From assembly GCA_910586065.1 (NCBI GenBank), contig CAJUGI010000001.1, forward strand, positions 620,001 to 684,000: DNA of 64,000 nt, given 5' to 3'. Below the pieces are notes generated by a model that saw only the letters and a list, made by a program, of their open reading frames with translations, was not told the origin of the DNA and did no database searches. Positions 8,310 to 15,447 of the stretch are shown one piece after another; the stretch's first letter is position 1; each line of letters starts with the position of its first letter. Source of the DNA: an uncultured Christensenella sp. GTDB taxonomy: Bacteria; Bacillota; Clostridia; Christensenellales; Borkfalkiaceae. The position numbers and the translations under genes were made by a program.

Positions 8310-8795
8310 TTAAACTTGTGAATAAACAGGTAAAATTATAATACTGCCGGGATTTACTCCAACTTCGTCCTTGAGCATTTTATAAATTGACAACGCCGTA
8401 TTATAGTTTAGTTCGCTGGAATTGATAAACACGTTTACGTTATCGGAATTCATGCCTATCGAAACGACTGCGTCGGAAAAACCGCGGGATTTGATAAGAG
8501 TTTCCAAAAGAAGTTCTTTTTCCATAGTTTCAACTATTTTCATTTTCATCGATACAGCTTCGTTGTACTTGTCACTGTCCTTTTCATAGAGCGCGAGCAC
8601 CTGGTCTATCTGAACGATTTCTTCGGAACGCGTAGTGGTTCTTTCTGAACGGAAGGTTGTGAAGTAATTTGCAACGCTTACCGCTTCGTCGCCGGAAGCA
8701 AAAGTGCCGGTAGCAAACAAAACGTTCAAAATTGCAGTTATCGCAAGTAAGAGTACAAGGGATGACATAATGACAATTTTTTTCTTTTTGGACAT
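8310..8795 (-). CDS. spoIIIAH: Stage III sporulation protein AH
   Basis: Mother-cell membrane protein whose extracellular ring-forming domain pairs with forespore SpoIIQ to form the feeding channel across the engulfed forespore membranes. It has 161 aa, with an N-terminal basic stretch, one transmembrane helix (about 8-28) and a soluble C-terminal domain. B. subtilis SpoIIIAH is longer (218 aa); clostridial forms are often shorter, mainly in the linker. It is the last gene of the spoIIIA cluster. No spoIIQ-type gene is in the window. Confidence 0.88.
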   Translation of the reverse strand: MSKKKKIVIMSSLVLLLAITAILNVLFATGTFASGDEAVSVANYFTTFRSERTTTRSEEIVQIDQVLALYEKDSDKYNEAVSMKMKIVETMEKELLLETLIKSRGFSDAVVSIGMNSDNVNVFINSSELNYNTALSIYKMLKDEVGVNPGSIIILPVYSQV

Positions 8796-8805
8796 AAAAT
8801 TCTCC

Positions 8806-9168
8806 TTAAATATTCATTGAATATATTGCTATAATTTTTTTATCTATGTTAAGCGCCGTTGATACGGCGTTTAAGATATCGTTTTTTACGATTATGCTGT
8901 TTGCCCCCTCGCATACGACAACAACGCCTGCAATTGCACCGTCTTTTTCGGTTATCATTACATCGGTTGCGCCGACTCCGTCGATTGAGCTGAGTATTGA
9001 CGTAAGTTTAATTTCCGTCTGACTTTTTTCGGTGGAAACAGAAGAGGTTGGTCCCCCTCCGGTTGCGCTCTTGTTAATAAAATATATCGTACCGATAAGG
9101 ATTATGATAAGCACAACGACAATAATTATTTTTCTGTTATCTTTAACGTAATTAAGCACCTTTCGCAT
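8806..9168 (-). CDS. spoIIIAG: Stage III sporulation protein AG
   Basis: Ring-forming component of the SpoIIIA-SpoIIQ channel, 120 aa. It has one N-terminal transmembrane helix (about residues 13-32), a Ser/Gly/Thr-rich linker and a short ring-building-motif domain (LTSILSSIDGVGATDVMI to the end). It is shorter than B. subtilis SpoIIIAG (229 aa), which carries a large insertion; short forms occur in Clostridia. It lies between spoIIIAF and spoIIIAH. Confidence 0.85.
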   Translation of the reverse strand: MRKVLNYVKDNRKIIIVVVLIIILIGTIYFINKSATGGGPTSSVSTEKSQTEIKLTSILSSIDGVGATDVMITEKDGAIAGVVVVCEGANSIIVKNDILNAVSTALNIDKKIIAIYSMNI

Positions 9169-9212
9169 ATACTGGTATATTCTATTTTTGCAACCGCGCC
9201 AATATTCGCAGT

Positions 9213-9662
9213 TCAGTTAAAATTTATTAAAAATACGTTAACATTTTTATATCCGAGTTCCGCCAGATAATTTTCAATTTTTTCTTTAAGTATTAAACTT
9301 TCGCTATTGCTTTCCGAAATGCCGACTTCTACCGCCGTCGGCTTAAATTCTCCGTCTATAAATTCCACTTTAACATCACACAACGTTTCTATGTTATACT
9401 CTTTTTTAAGAAGCAGTTCAAGCTGTTCGCTCTGATGTTCGGAATAAATCATACTTACATACGTATAGTCGGCGAGACTGCCGCCCGCCGCACTTTCGCC
9501 GCCTATTTTAAAAATTCCCGTTATGGGTTGAATAAGCACCAAAATACAAATTAGGCGCATAATGAAAGTTATGCTTTTATTCAGCTTGCCTTCGGGAATT
9601 ATTAACGAAATTATGACGGATAAAAAAATTACACCCGCCGCACTTAACAGATATTCGGTCAT
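9213..9662 (-). CDS. spoIIIAF: Stage III sporulation protein AF
   Basis: 149-aa membrane protein with two N-terminal transmembrane helices (about 2-22 and 32-52) and a soluble C-terminal alpha/beta domain, as in the SpoIIIAF family. It is part of the mother-cell channel complex. Its start is 1 nt from the spoIIIAE stop. Confidence 0.87.
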   Translation of the reverse strand: MTEYLLSAAGVIFLSVIISLIIPEGKLNKSITFIMRLICILVLIQPITGIFKIGGESAAGGSLADYTYVSMIYSEHQSEQLELLLKKEYNIETLCDVKVEFIDGEFKPTAVEVGISESNSESLILKEKIENYLAELGYKNVNVFLINFN

Positions 9663-9663
9663 T

Positions 9664-10932
9664 TTAAATAAAACTATTTGCAGAATTGATTACAAGCATT
9701 ATGACGAGCGCATACATAAATGCAACCGTCAGCAAACCTGCGACAAAATATTCCACATCCTTTGATAAATCAGACAAAAGATTCTGTAAAACGTTTTCCC
9801 CTATCGGCTGAACCACCGCACCGACAAATTTTAAAATAAGTGAAAAAGACACCAGAACAATGACGGGCTGAATAAGTTCCATTACAAGTAAAATAATCCC
9901 GCAGGTGCCTACAGAACTTTTAATTAAAAGTCCCGCAGACGTAAGCATATCAAATCCGCTGGAAAGAAAATTACCGACTATTGGCACGGTATTTCCCACA
10001 ACAAACTTTGTGGCTTTAAATAAAATACCGTCGAACAGCGAAGTCGCCGAGCTTTGAGCCGTGATAAAGATGCTGAAAATAGTTACGGTTATACCTATCA
10101 CCCATTTCATAGTGCTTTTAACCAGTGTCGTCGCGCCGGAAAAAGATATCTGCGGGTTAAGCTTGGACATAAAATTCAGCACTACGGTTGCTATTGTTGC
10201 CGGAAAAATAAATCCGCTGACTATCTCTACTGCTCCGCCTGAGAGAAATACCGCTGACGGCTGATAAATTGCCGCGGTACTTGTGCCGCCTGTAAGCACA
10301 GTCAACGTTGATAATATCGGAGTAATAATTTCTATCTGCCTTTTTACGTTATTTATGCAAGAGATGCATTCCGATATTATCCCGAGAAGCATTGAGGAAA
10401 CTATTAAAATAATCAGCGAATAACACGCCAGATGCACAATTTTAGAAGTTGATTTACCTATTAAACTATCCTCGGCGGCGGTTATAACGGCGCTCAGCAG
10501 CGCAAGCCCTGCAACAGTTGCAAAAGCAGGCACCATATTGATTACATTTTTAAAAATAACCGAAAAAAGCTCGCTGAGATATCCGCCGTAATCCGTACCG
10601 AGGTTGCCGTTTATAAGATACTCCACTATCTCTTTTGCGGTTGACCCGAAGTTTAACAGATAATTATCCTTATCACCGTCGAGATATTTCTGTAATTCAG
10701 ATAAATCTAGACTATTTAAAAGCTCTGTTATTTTTTCGTTTAACTGGGTTTTACCGTCGTCGGCAAAAACATACAGAGCTTGTCCGCAGGCAAAGGCAAT
10801 AAAAAGCGCCGCCAGAACAAGCACCGCGACCAAACCAATCTTTTTTAAGCGAGATTTATCATTGACACGATTATTTTGTATGTAGCGGTTAGTATTGGTA
10901 TTGCAACAACGAAGAGAATTATTTTTCCACAT
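9664..10932 (-). CDS. spoIIIAE: Stage III sporulation protein AE (start uncertain)
   Basis: Polytopic membrane protein of the SpoIIIA complex. It has a signal-like N-terminus ending GQALYVFADDG, a soluble region, then about seven hydrophobic helices. The frame is open from an ATG at 10930-10932 (422 aa), but this start lies 87 nt inside spoIIIAD and has no Shine-Dalgarno. The family length of ~395-400 aa predicts a start near 10850, where no ATG or GTG exists in frame. The nearest is a TTG about 34 codons in, which would remove the basic residues of the signal peptide. The start is therefore unresolved. Confidence 0.85.
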   Translation of the reverse strand: MWKNNSLRCCNTNTNRYIQNNRVNDKSRLKKIGLVAVLVLAALFIAFACGQALYVFADDGKTQLNEKITELLNSLDLSELQKYLDGDKDNYLLNFGSTAKEIVEYLINGNLGTDYGGYLSELFSVIFKNVINMVPAFATVAGLALLSAVITAAEDSLIGKSTSKIVHLACYSLIILIVSSMLLGIISECISCINNVKRQIEIITPILSTLTVLTGGTSTAAIYQPSAVFLSGGAVEIVSGFIFPATIATVVLNFMSKLNPQISFSGATTLVKSTMKWVIGITVTIFSIFITAQSSATSLFDGILFKATKFVVGNTVPIVGNFLSSGFDMLTSAGLLIKSSVGTCGIILLVMELIQPVIVLVSFSLILKFVGAVVQPIGENVLQNLLSDLSKDVEYFVAGLLTVAFMYALVIMLVINSANSFI

Positions 10933-11237
10933 AAAACAAGTTTGTCCGCAATTCCTTCAAAGCCCAGTTCTTTTATTGAACTTGCGGTAAGTTCCACAAT
11001 AAAGCCTATGCCAACTATTTTAAAAACAGTGCGCACGATGTCACTGTCTATTCCCGTTGTCTGCGTAAAGGATTTAATAAATTCCACGCTTTCCGTTAAA
11101 TAATCGAACGCGTATAAAAAAATAATTACGCCGCCGGCAACAAGGCATAAAGGAACCAGTTCGGATTTATGATTTTTTAAAATTAACGCCGAAATTGCCG
11201 TAACAACGGCAATACTGCAAAGACGCAATATATACAT
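10845..11237 (-). CDS. spoIIIAD: Stage III sporulation protein AD
   Basis: 130-aa, four-helix integral membrane protein, close to the 133 aa of B. subtilis SpoIIIAD. It has the conserved central segment TGIDSDIVRTVFKIVGIGF. It overlaps the spoIIIAC stop by one base, so the two are co-translated. Confidence 0.9.
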   Translation of the reverse strand: MYILRLCSIAVVTAISALILKNHKSELVPLCLVAGGVIIFLYAFDYLTESVEFIKSFTQTTGIDSDIVRTVFKIVGIGFIVELTASSIKELGFEGIADKLVLCGKIILFVVAIPILTATYKIIVSMINLA

Positions 11238-11434
11238 CAGAACATTTCAAATAACTGTTTAATACTTGTAAACAAATCCGCAATCATAGTAATAACAACA
11301 GTAAGAACTATTATTAAACCGACAAGACTTACAAGAGTAGCAATATCGTCCCGGTCTGATTTTTTTAATACCTGACATATTATAGTAATTATTATGCCTA
11401 CTGCGGCAATTTTGAAAATTATGCTTATATCCAT
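11237..11434 (-). CDS. spoIIIAC: Stage III sporulation protein AC
   Basis: 65-aa protein with two transmembrane helices separated by the short polar loop KKSDRDDIA, the standard SpoIIIAC size and layout. It sits between spoIIIAB and spoIIIAD. Confidence 0.92.
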   Translation of the reverse strand: MDISIIFKIAAVGIIITIICQVLKKSDRDDIATLVSLVGLIIVLTVVITMIADLFTSIKQLFEMF

Positions 11435-11461
11435 ATAAAATAAATTTTACGACAAACCCGA

Positions 11462-11887
11462 TTACGCCAGCAAAATCGCCAATAAAACCCCTACCATAAA
11501 AAATATTTTTACATATAGTGAACCGTATTTTTTATAGTCTGCAAAACTTTCATCTTTTAGCTTTGAAAGCGCCGACTTCCTGTCGTTTAAATAATCTATC
11601 TGAGACATCGCGTCGCTCTTTCCCAGTTCGGTGGTATAGTCTGAAATAAATTTACCGTCGTTGCCGCCAAGTACTTTCTCTCCGCCGAGAATTAAGGAAA
11701 TAAATTTGAAATCCTTTGCAACTTCGCCAAGCGGTTTACGGCTGTATCTGAGATTTAAAAGAAGTTGCTCGTTGAATTCGTACAGTTCGGAAAAGACAAG
11801 ATATCTCTTTTTTTTACCCGCAGAAAGAAACACTCCCAAAAGTGTCGTCAGCGCAACCGTTGCAATAAGCAATAAAATTTTTATCAT
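11462..11887 (-). CDS. spoIIIAB: Stage III sporulation protein AB
   Basis: 141-aa protein with a GspF-like fold: N-terminal transmembrane helix (1-23), cytoplasmic helical domain, and C-terminal transmembrane helix (~121-141). The ATG at 11885-11887 is placed by the hydrophobic N-terminus and lies 74 nt inside the 3' end of spoIIIAA, an unusually long overlap. Confidence 0.87.
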   Translation of the reverse strand: MIKILLLIATVALTTLLGVFLSAGKKKRYLVFSELYEFNEQLLLNLRYSRKPLGEVAKDFKFISLILGGEKVLGGNDGKFISDYTTELGKSDAMSQIDYLNDRKSALSKLKDESFADYKKYGSLYVKIFFMVGVLLAILLA

Positions 11888-12716
11888 AAATTTCGGGAAT
11901 ACCGCCTATTGATGTCAATTTAATAAAATAATCGAACGGAAAATTTTTTAATATTTTTTTATCCGTCACGTGCGAAGACGCTATCACGCAAATACCGCAG
12001 TCCGCTGCGTACTTAACCGCCTTAATATCGTCCTCTCCGTATAATTCGTCCGTAAGTATAACATCGGGTTTCATAGCTCTTATAGCACTTGGAATAGCAC
12101 CGAGTTTACCATAACACCTAACAACGTCTACGGTTCCCATATCAAATCCTTCACCAAAGGAATCCATAGCGGCAATTTCGTTTCTTTCGTCAAAAACCAG
12201 CATATTTATATTTTTCCTGAGGCTCAGTGTTCTGGAAATATCCCTCAGCATAGTCGTCTTGCCAAGCCCGGGTTTAGAAAATATCAAAGCGCTTTGCGGT
12301 CCGTTTTTAAAAAGATTTGCACAAATATAGCCGGCGCAACCTTTAATATCGTGCGGGATACGCACATTAAGCGAAGTTACGCATTTAACGGCGTTCACTT
12401 TTCCCATTTCAGTAACATATTCCCCTGCGATTCCGATACGTATTCCGTGCCCGACTGTAATAAAACCGTTTTTCATCTGCTCGGTATAATTATATACGCT
12501 TCCGCCGGTTGCCGCCGAAAGAACCGCAGCAGGGTCCCCCATATAAATTCTATCTGACGGGACTGAAGAAATTCCGTATTCGCCTAAATACTCATATTCG
12601 CCTTTATAACCGACTATAACTGGTTGTCCGCGGCGCAATCTGAGTTCCGTTACAAAATTGAAATTCAGGTGTGCTAAAGCCCTGTTTATTTCTTCAGGTA
12701 AAAAGGACAAACTCAT
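11814..12716 (-). CDS. spoIIIAA: Stage III sporulation protein AA (ATPase)
   Basis: Secretion-type AAA+ ATPase that powers the SpoIIIA-SpoIIQ channel, 300 aa. Walker A is SKPGLGKTT (near residue 147) and the Walker-B-like strand is MLVFDERNEIA. It is the first gene of the cluster, which sigma-E controls in known spore-formers. The ATG at 12716 has no Shine-Dalgarno. I could not identify a convincing sigma-E promoter in the AT-only stretch upstream. The C-terminal ~25 residues overlap spoIIIAB. Confidence 0.93.
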   Translation of the reverse strand: MSLSFLPEEINRALAHLNFNFVTELRLRRGQPVIVGYKGEYEYLGEYGISSVPSDRIYMGDPAAVLSAATGGSVYNYTEQMKNGFITVGHGIRIGIAGEYVTEMGKVNAVKCVTSLNVRIPHDIKGCAGYICANLFKNGPQSALIFSKPGLGKTTMLRDISRTLSLRKNINMLVFDERNEIAAMDSFGEGFDMGTVDVVRCYGKLGAIPSAIRAMKPDVILTDELYGEDDIKAVKYAADCGICVIASSHVTDKKILKNFPFDYFIKLTSIGGIPEIYDKNFIAYCNGCADDTFGSVSFCG

Positions 12717-12762
12717 ATTTTAATTTATTTAATATTTTATTAAAAAAGAACTTATAAAAATA

Positions 12763-12790
12763 AAAACCCCCGCATTTAAGCGAGGGTTTT
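12763..12790 (-). terminator. Terminator after gtrA-like gene
   Basis: Hairpin AAAACCCCCGC/GCGAGGGTTTT (one mismatch). On the minus strand it is followed by TTTTTATTTTT. It separates the gtrA-like gene from spoIIIAA. Confidence 0.8.
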
Positions 12791-12799
12791 CAAAAGATT

Positions 12800-13360
12800 T
12801 TATTTTTTCTTGAACCAACTTAATATTTTTTTGGTAATCTTAGAATTGAACACCACAAATTTGTCCCAGAAAAACTCTGTTATAAAATTTACAACCATCA
12901 TCATAAAGGTAACTAACATTCCCAGTTCAGCGGGTAATTGTCCGGCAATAGCGTTTCCGCCGAAAACCGAAACGGGAATAAAGGCGCAATAATATATTAT
13001 TACAAGCATCATTGCAAGCGGAACATTGTTTGCCGCTTTAAACGTAAATTTACGGTTAAAAGTAAAGTTCCATATTACCGAAAGAATTACACTTATCAGA
13101 TAGGCAGGCCACCAAGGCAACCACCCCGTCCAATCATACATTACCCCAAAAGAAACCAACTGTATTATTCCGGCAGATATCGAAAACAAGGTAAATTTAA
13201 GAATCTGTATAAACTGTTGCTTCTTTCCGGGCTTTTCAATAGTTTTTTCGGAAACAGCCGCCGTTTCCGTTTCATTATTTTTATTATCAGTATGCGGCTC
13301 TTCAAGTAAAACCGAAGTTGTTTCTGTTACCGTTTTATTTTCTATAGTTTCTTCTGTCAT
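12800..13360 (-). CDS. GtrA-family membrane protein
   Basis: 186 aa. About 55 charged, Thr/Glu-rich N-terminal residues precede a GtrA-like domain of four transmembrane helices (about 60-80, 88-110, 118-140 and 145-168), with the family pattern WNFTFNRKFTFK in the second loop. GtrA proteins are thought to move undecaprenyl-linked sugars or assist polysaccharide modification. No glycosyltransferase is adjacent. The SD GAGAGA precedes the ATG and the gene ends in its own terminator. Confidence 0.85.
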   Translation of the reverse strand: MTEETIENKTVTETTSVLLEEPHTDNKNNETETAAVSEKTIEKPGKKQQFIQILKFTLFSISAGIIQLVSFGVMYDWTGWLPWWPAYLISVILSVIWNFTFNRKFTFKAANNVPLAMMLVIIYYCAFIPVSVFGGNAIAGQLPAELGMLVTFMMMVVNFITEFFWDKFVVFNSKITKKILSWFKKK

Positions 13361-13395
13361 ATTCTCTCTCTTATCTAAATTTTATATACTTAGCG

Positions 13396-14568
13396 TTATT
13401 TTTTTGCAACACCAGTCTTTCGGGCGGCGGCGGCCACGGCTTCAGCCACGCATACATGAGCTTTTTTATCGTATGCATAAGGTAAAATATAATCGGGAGA
13501 AAGTTGCTCGTCTGTTACGCACGACGCTATTCCTTCCGCCGCGGCAATCATCATTTCACGGTTCACGGTAGTTGCACGAACATCCAAAGCGCCTCGGAAA
13601 AGTCCGGGAAAAACAAGTACATTATTTATTTGATTAGGATTAACAGAAGAACCGGTTCCAACAATGTACGCTCCCGCTTCCAACGCGTCCGACCGCTGAA
13701 TTTCCGGTACCGGATTTGCACAAGTGAATACAATTGCCTTTTCCGCCATAGAAACAACCATTTCTTTAGATACGCAATTTGGAGCCGATACCCCAACAAA
13801 CACGTCAGCGTCTTTCATTGCGTCCGCAAGCCCGCCTTTAATATGTCCGCGATTGGTAACTTTGGATATTTCTTTATGGGCGGCGTTCAACTCTTTATCT
13901 CCTTCGCAGATAATCCCGAATCGGTCAACCATAATAACATTTTTAATCCCGAAGGATAAAAGCATTTTACCTATTGCAATTCCGGCGGCGCCGGCACCGT
14001 TTATTACAACTTTTAAATTTTCTTTTTTCTTATTTACAAGTTTCAAACAATTAATAAGCGCCGCAGTTACAACTATAGCCGTACCGTGTTGGTCGTCATG
14101 AAATACCGGAATATCGAGCTCTTCTTTTAGTGCGGTCTCTATTCCGAAACAACGCGGCGCAGAAATATCCTCAAGGTTTATTCCGCCGAACGAGCCAGAA
14201 ATCAACTTAATCGTTTTAACAATTTCTTCGGGGTCCTTAGTCTTTAAACATATAGGAAACGCGTCCACATCCGCATACGCTTTAAACAACGCGCATTTAC
14301 CTTCCATAACGGGCATACCGGCTTCAGGACCAATATCTCCAAGCCCCAAAATAGCCGTGCCGTCCGTTATTACGGCAACCGTATTCCAGCGTCGCGTAAG
14401 TTCGAAACTCTTTTCAATATCGGAATTAATCGCCATACAAGGTTCCGCAACTCCCGGCGTATAAGCAAGCGAAAGCGCCTCCTTGCTGTCCGTAGGCACA
14501 CGGCATACTGTTTCGATTTTTCCTTTCCATTCAGCATGTTTTTTCAATGATTCTTCTCTGTAATTCAT
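13396..14568 (-). CDS. NAD(P)-dependent malic enzyme
   Basis: Oxidative decarboxylation of malate to pyruvate. It has 390 aa, the short bacterial form. Motifs are AYTPGVAEPC near the N-terminus (catalytic tyrosine), TDGTAILGLGDIGPEAGMPVM, the metal-binding FHDDQHGTA (near residue 156), and the NAD-binding GAGAAGIAIG. There is no SD. A GATAAT -10 element puts the predicted +1 exactly on the A of the ATG (14568), so the message may be leaderless. Confidence 0.95.
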   Translation of the reverse strand: MNYREESLKKHAEWKGKIETVCRVPTDSKEALSLAYTPGVAEPCMAINSDIEKSFELTRRWNTVAVITDGTAILGLGDIGPEAGMPVMEGKCALFKAYADVDAFPICLKTKDPEEIVKTIKLISGSFGGINLEDISAPRCFGIETALKEELDIPVFHDDQHGTAIVVTAALINCLKLVNKKKENLKVVINGAGAAGIAIGKMLLSFGIKNVIMVDRFGIICEGDKELNAAHKEISKVTNRGHIKGGLADAMKDADVFVGVSAPNCVSKEMVVSMAEKAIVFTCANPVPEIQRSDALEAGAYIVGTGSSVNPNQINNVLVFPGLFRGALDVRATTVNREMMIAAAEGIASCVTDEQLSPDYILPYAYDKKAHVCVAEAVAAAARKTGVAKK

Positions 14569-14574
14569 AAATCA

Positions 14575-14603
14575 ATTATCCCCGTTTGAAATTCTTTTGT
14601 AAT
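14575..14603 (-). promoter_or_regulatory. Candidate promoter of malic enzyme gene (leaderless geometry)
   Basis: Minus strand: -10 GATAAT (14575-14580), 17-bp spacer, weak -35 ATTACA (14598-14603). The predicted +1 is 14568, the first base of the ATG. Confidence 0.4.
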
Positions 14604-14654
14604 ACTGCATTTTTGCTTGCGCATTAATTTAACATTATTATAACATAAAAAAGT

Positions 14655-14690
14655 AAAATCGACAAACCTCTTACGAGATTTGTCGATTTT
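14655..14690 (-). terminator. Terminator after tRNA-Leu(AAG)
   Basis: Sixteen-base-pair hairpin (AAAATCGACAAATCTC against GAGGTTTGTCGATTTT, one G-U) with a GTAA loop and a T-rich tail, starting right after the tRNA CCA. Confidence 0.85.
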
Positions 14691-14775
14691 TGGTGCACTC
14701 GACAGGAGTTGAACCTGCATGGGGTTAACCACAAGATCCTTAGTCTTGCGCGTCTGCCAATTCCGCCACGAGTGC
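14691..14775 (-). tRNA. tRNA-Leu, anticodon AAG
   Basis: 85 nt with encoded CCA. Acceptor stem GCACTCG/CGAGTGC, D-arm with GGCAGACGC, anticodon stem CAAGA/TCTTG enclosing the 7-nt loop CTAAGGA, long class-II variable arm, and T-arm GCAGG-TTCAACT-CCTGT. The loop gives anticodon A34-A35-G36. The usual bacterial form has loop CTTAGGA (anticodon UAG), so this gene has a T-to-A change at the wobble position. It would read CUU, or CUU/CUC/CUA if A34 becomes inosine. Confidence 0.93.
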
Positions 14776-14865
14776 TTTTATCAAAAGCAAGTAAGATTCT
14801 ATAATATTTTATATTTATTGTCAAGCTAAAATCAAGTTAATTTATAAAAAATTTCAACAACTTGA

Positions 14866-15447
14866 TTATATAATTTTTTTTAGAATTTCTTCTGTTTTTA
14901 CACGTAAATTCTCTAAATTGCCATCATTATGTATAACATAGTACTTTGCAAAGTTGAATTTATCATAATTTATCTGGCTTTTAATGCGTAATATAGCGCT
15001 AAACCGGTCGATTTTATCTCTTTTTTGTATAGAGGAAATGCGTTCTTCCTTTTCTCTTAAAATAACAATTACATTATCAAAAAGACCCTCAAAACCGTTT
15101 TCAAACAAAAGCGGCACCTCGCAAAAACAAATATCAAAGGCGTTTGCGCGCAATAAGACCTCTTTCATTATTGCCGGATGAGTGATTTTGTCAAGCTTTT
15201 TTTTGCTGTCCCTATCTTTGAATACTATTTCGGCAAGCTTTTTTCTGTCGAGCGAGCCGTCGGATTTTATTACGTTCCCGAATTCGTTTGTTATTAAAGA
15301 TAAAAATTCACGCGAGTTTAATAATTCAGAATAAACATCGTCGCATGAAATAACAGAAAAGCCCCTTTCTCTGATAATATCGCAGACTGACGTTTTTCCG
15401 CAGCCTATCCCTCCGGTAATTGCAATTTTAATATTATTTCGCATCAT
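14866..15447 (-). CDS. coaE: Dephospho-CoA kinase
   Basis: Last step of coenzyme A synthesis. It has ~193 aa from the ATG at 15445-15447 (a second ATG follows directly at 15444). The P-loop is TGGIGCGKT, then SCDDVYSELL with the catalytic Asp, and the lid/CoA region RKKLAEIVFKD and KLDKITHPAI. The start overlaps the polA 3' end by 14 nt, so coaE is co-transcribed with polA, a common arrangement. Confidence 0.94.
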   Translation of the reverse strand: MMRNNIKIAITGGIGCGKTSVCDIIRERGFSVISCDDVYSELLNSREFLSLITNEFGNVIKSDGSLDRKKLAEIVFKDRDSKKKLDKITHPAIMKEVLLRANAFDICFCEVPLLFENGFEGLFDNVIVILREKEERISSIQKRDKIDRFSAILRIKSQINYDKFNFAKYYVIHNDGNLENLRVKTEEILKKII

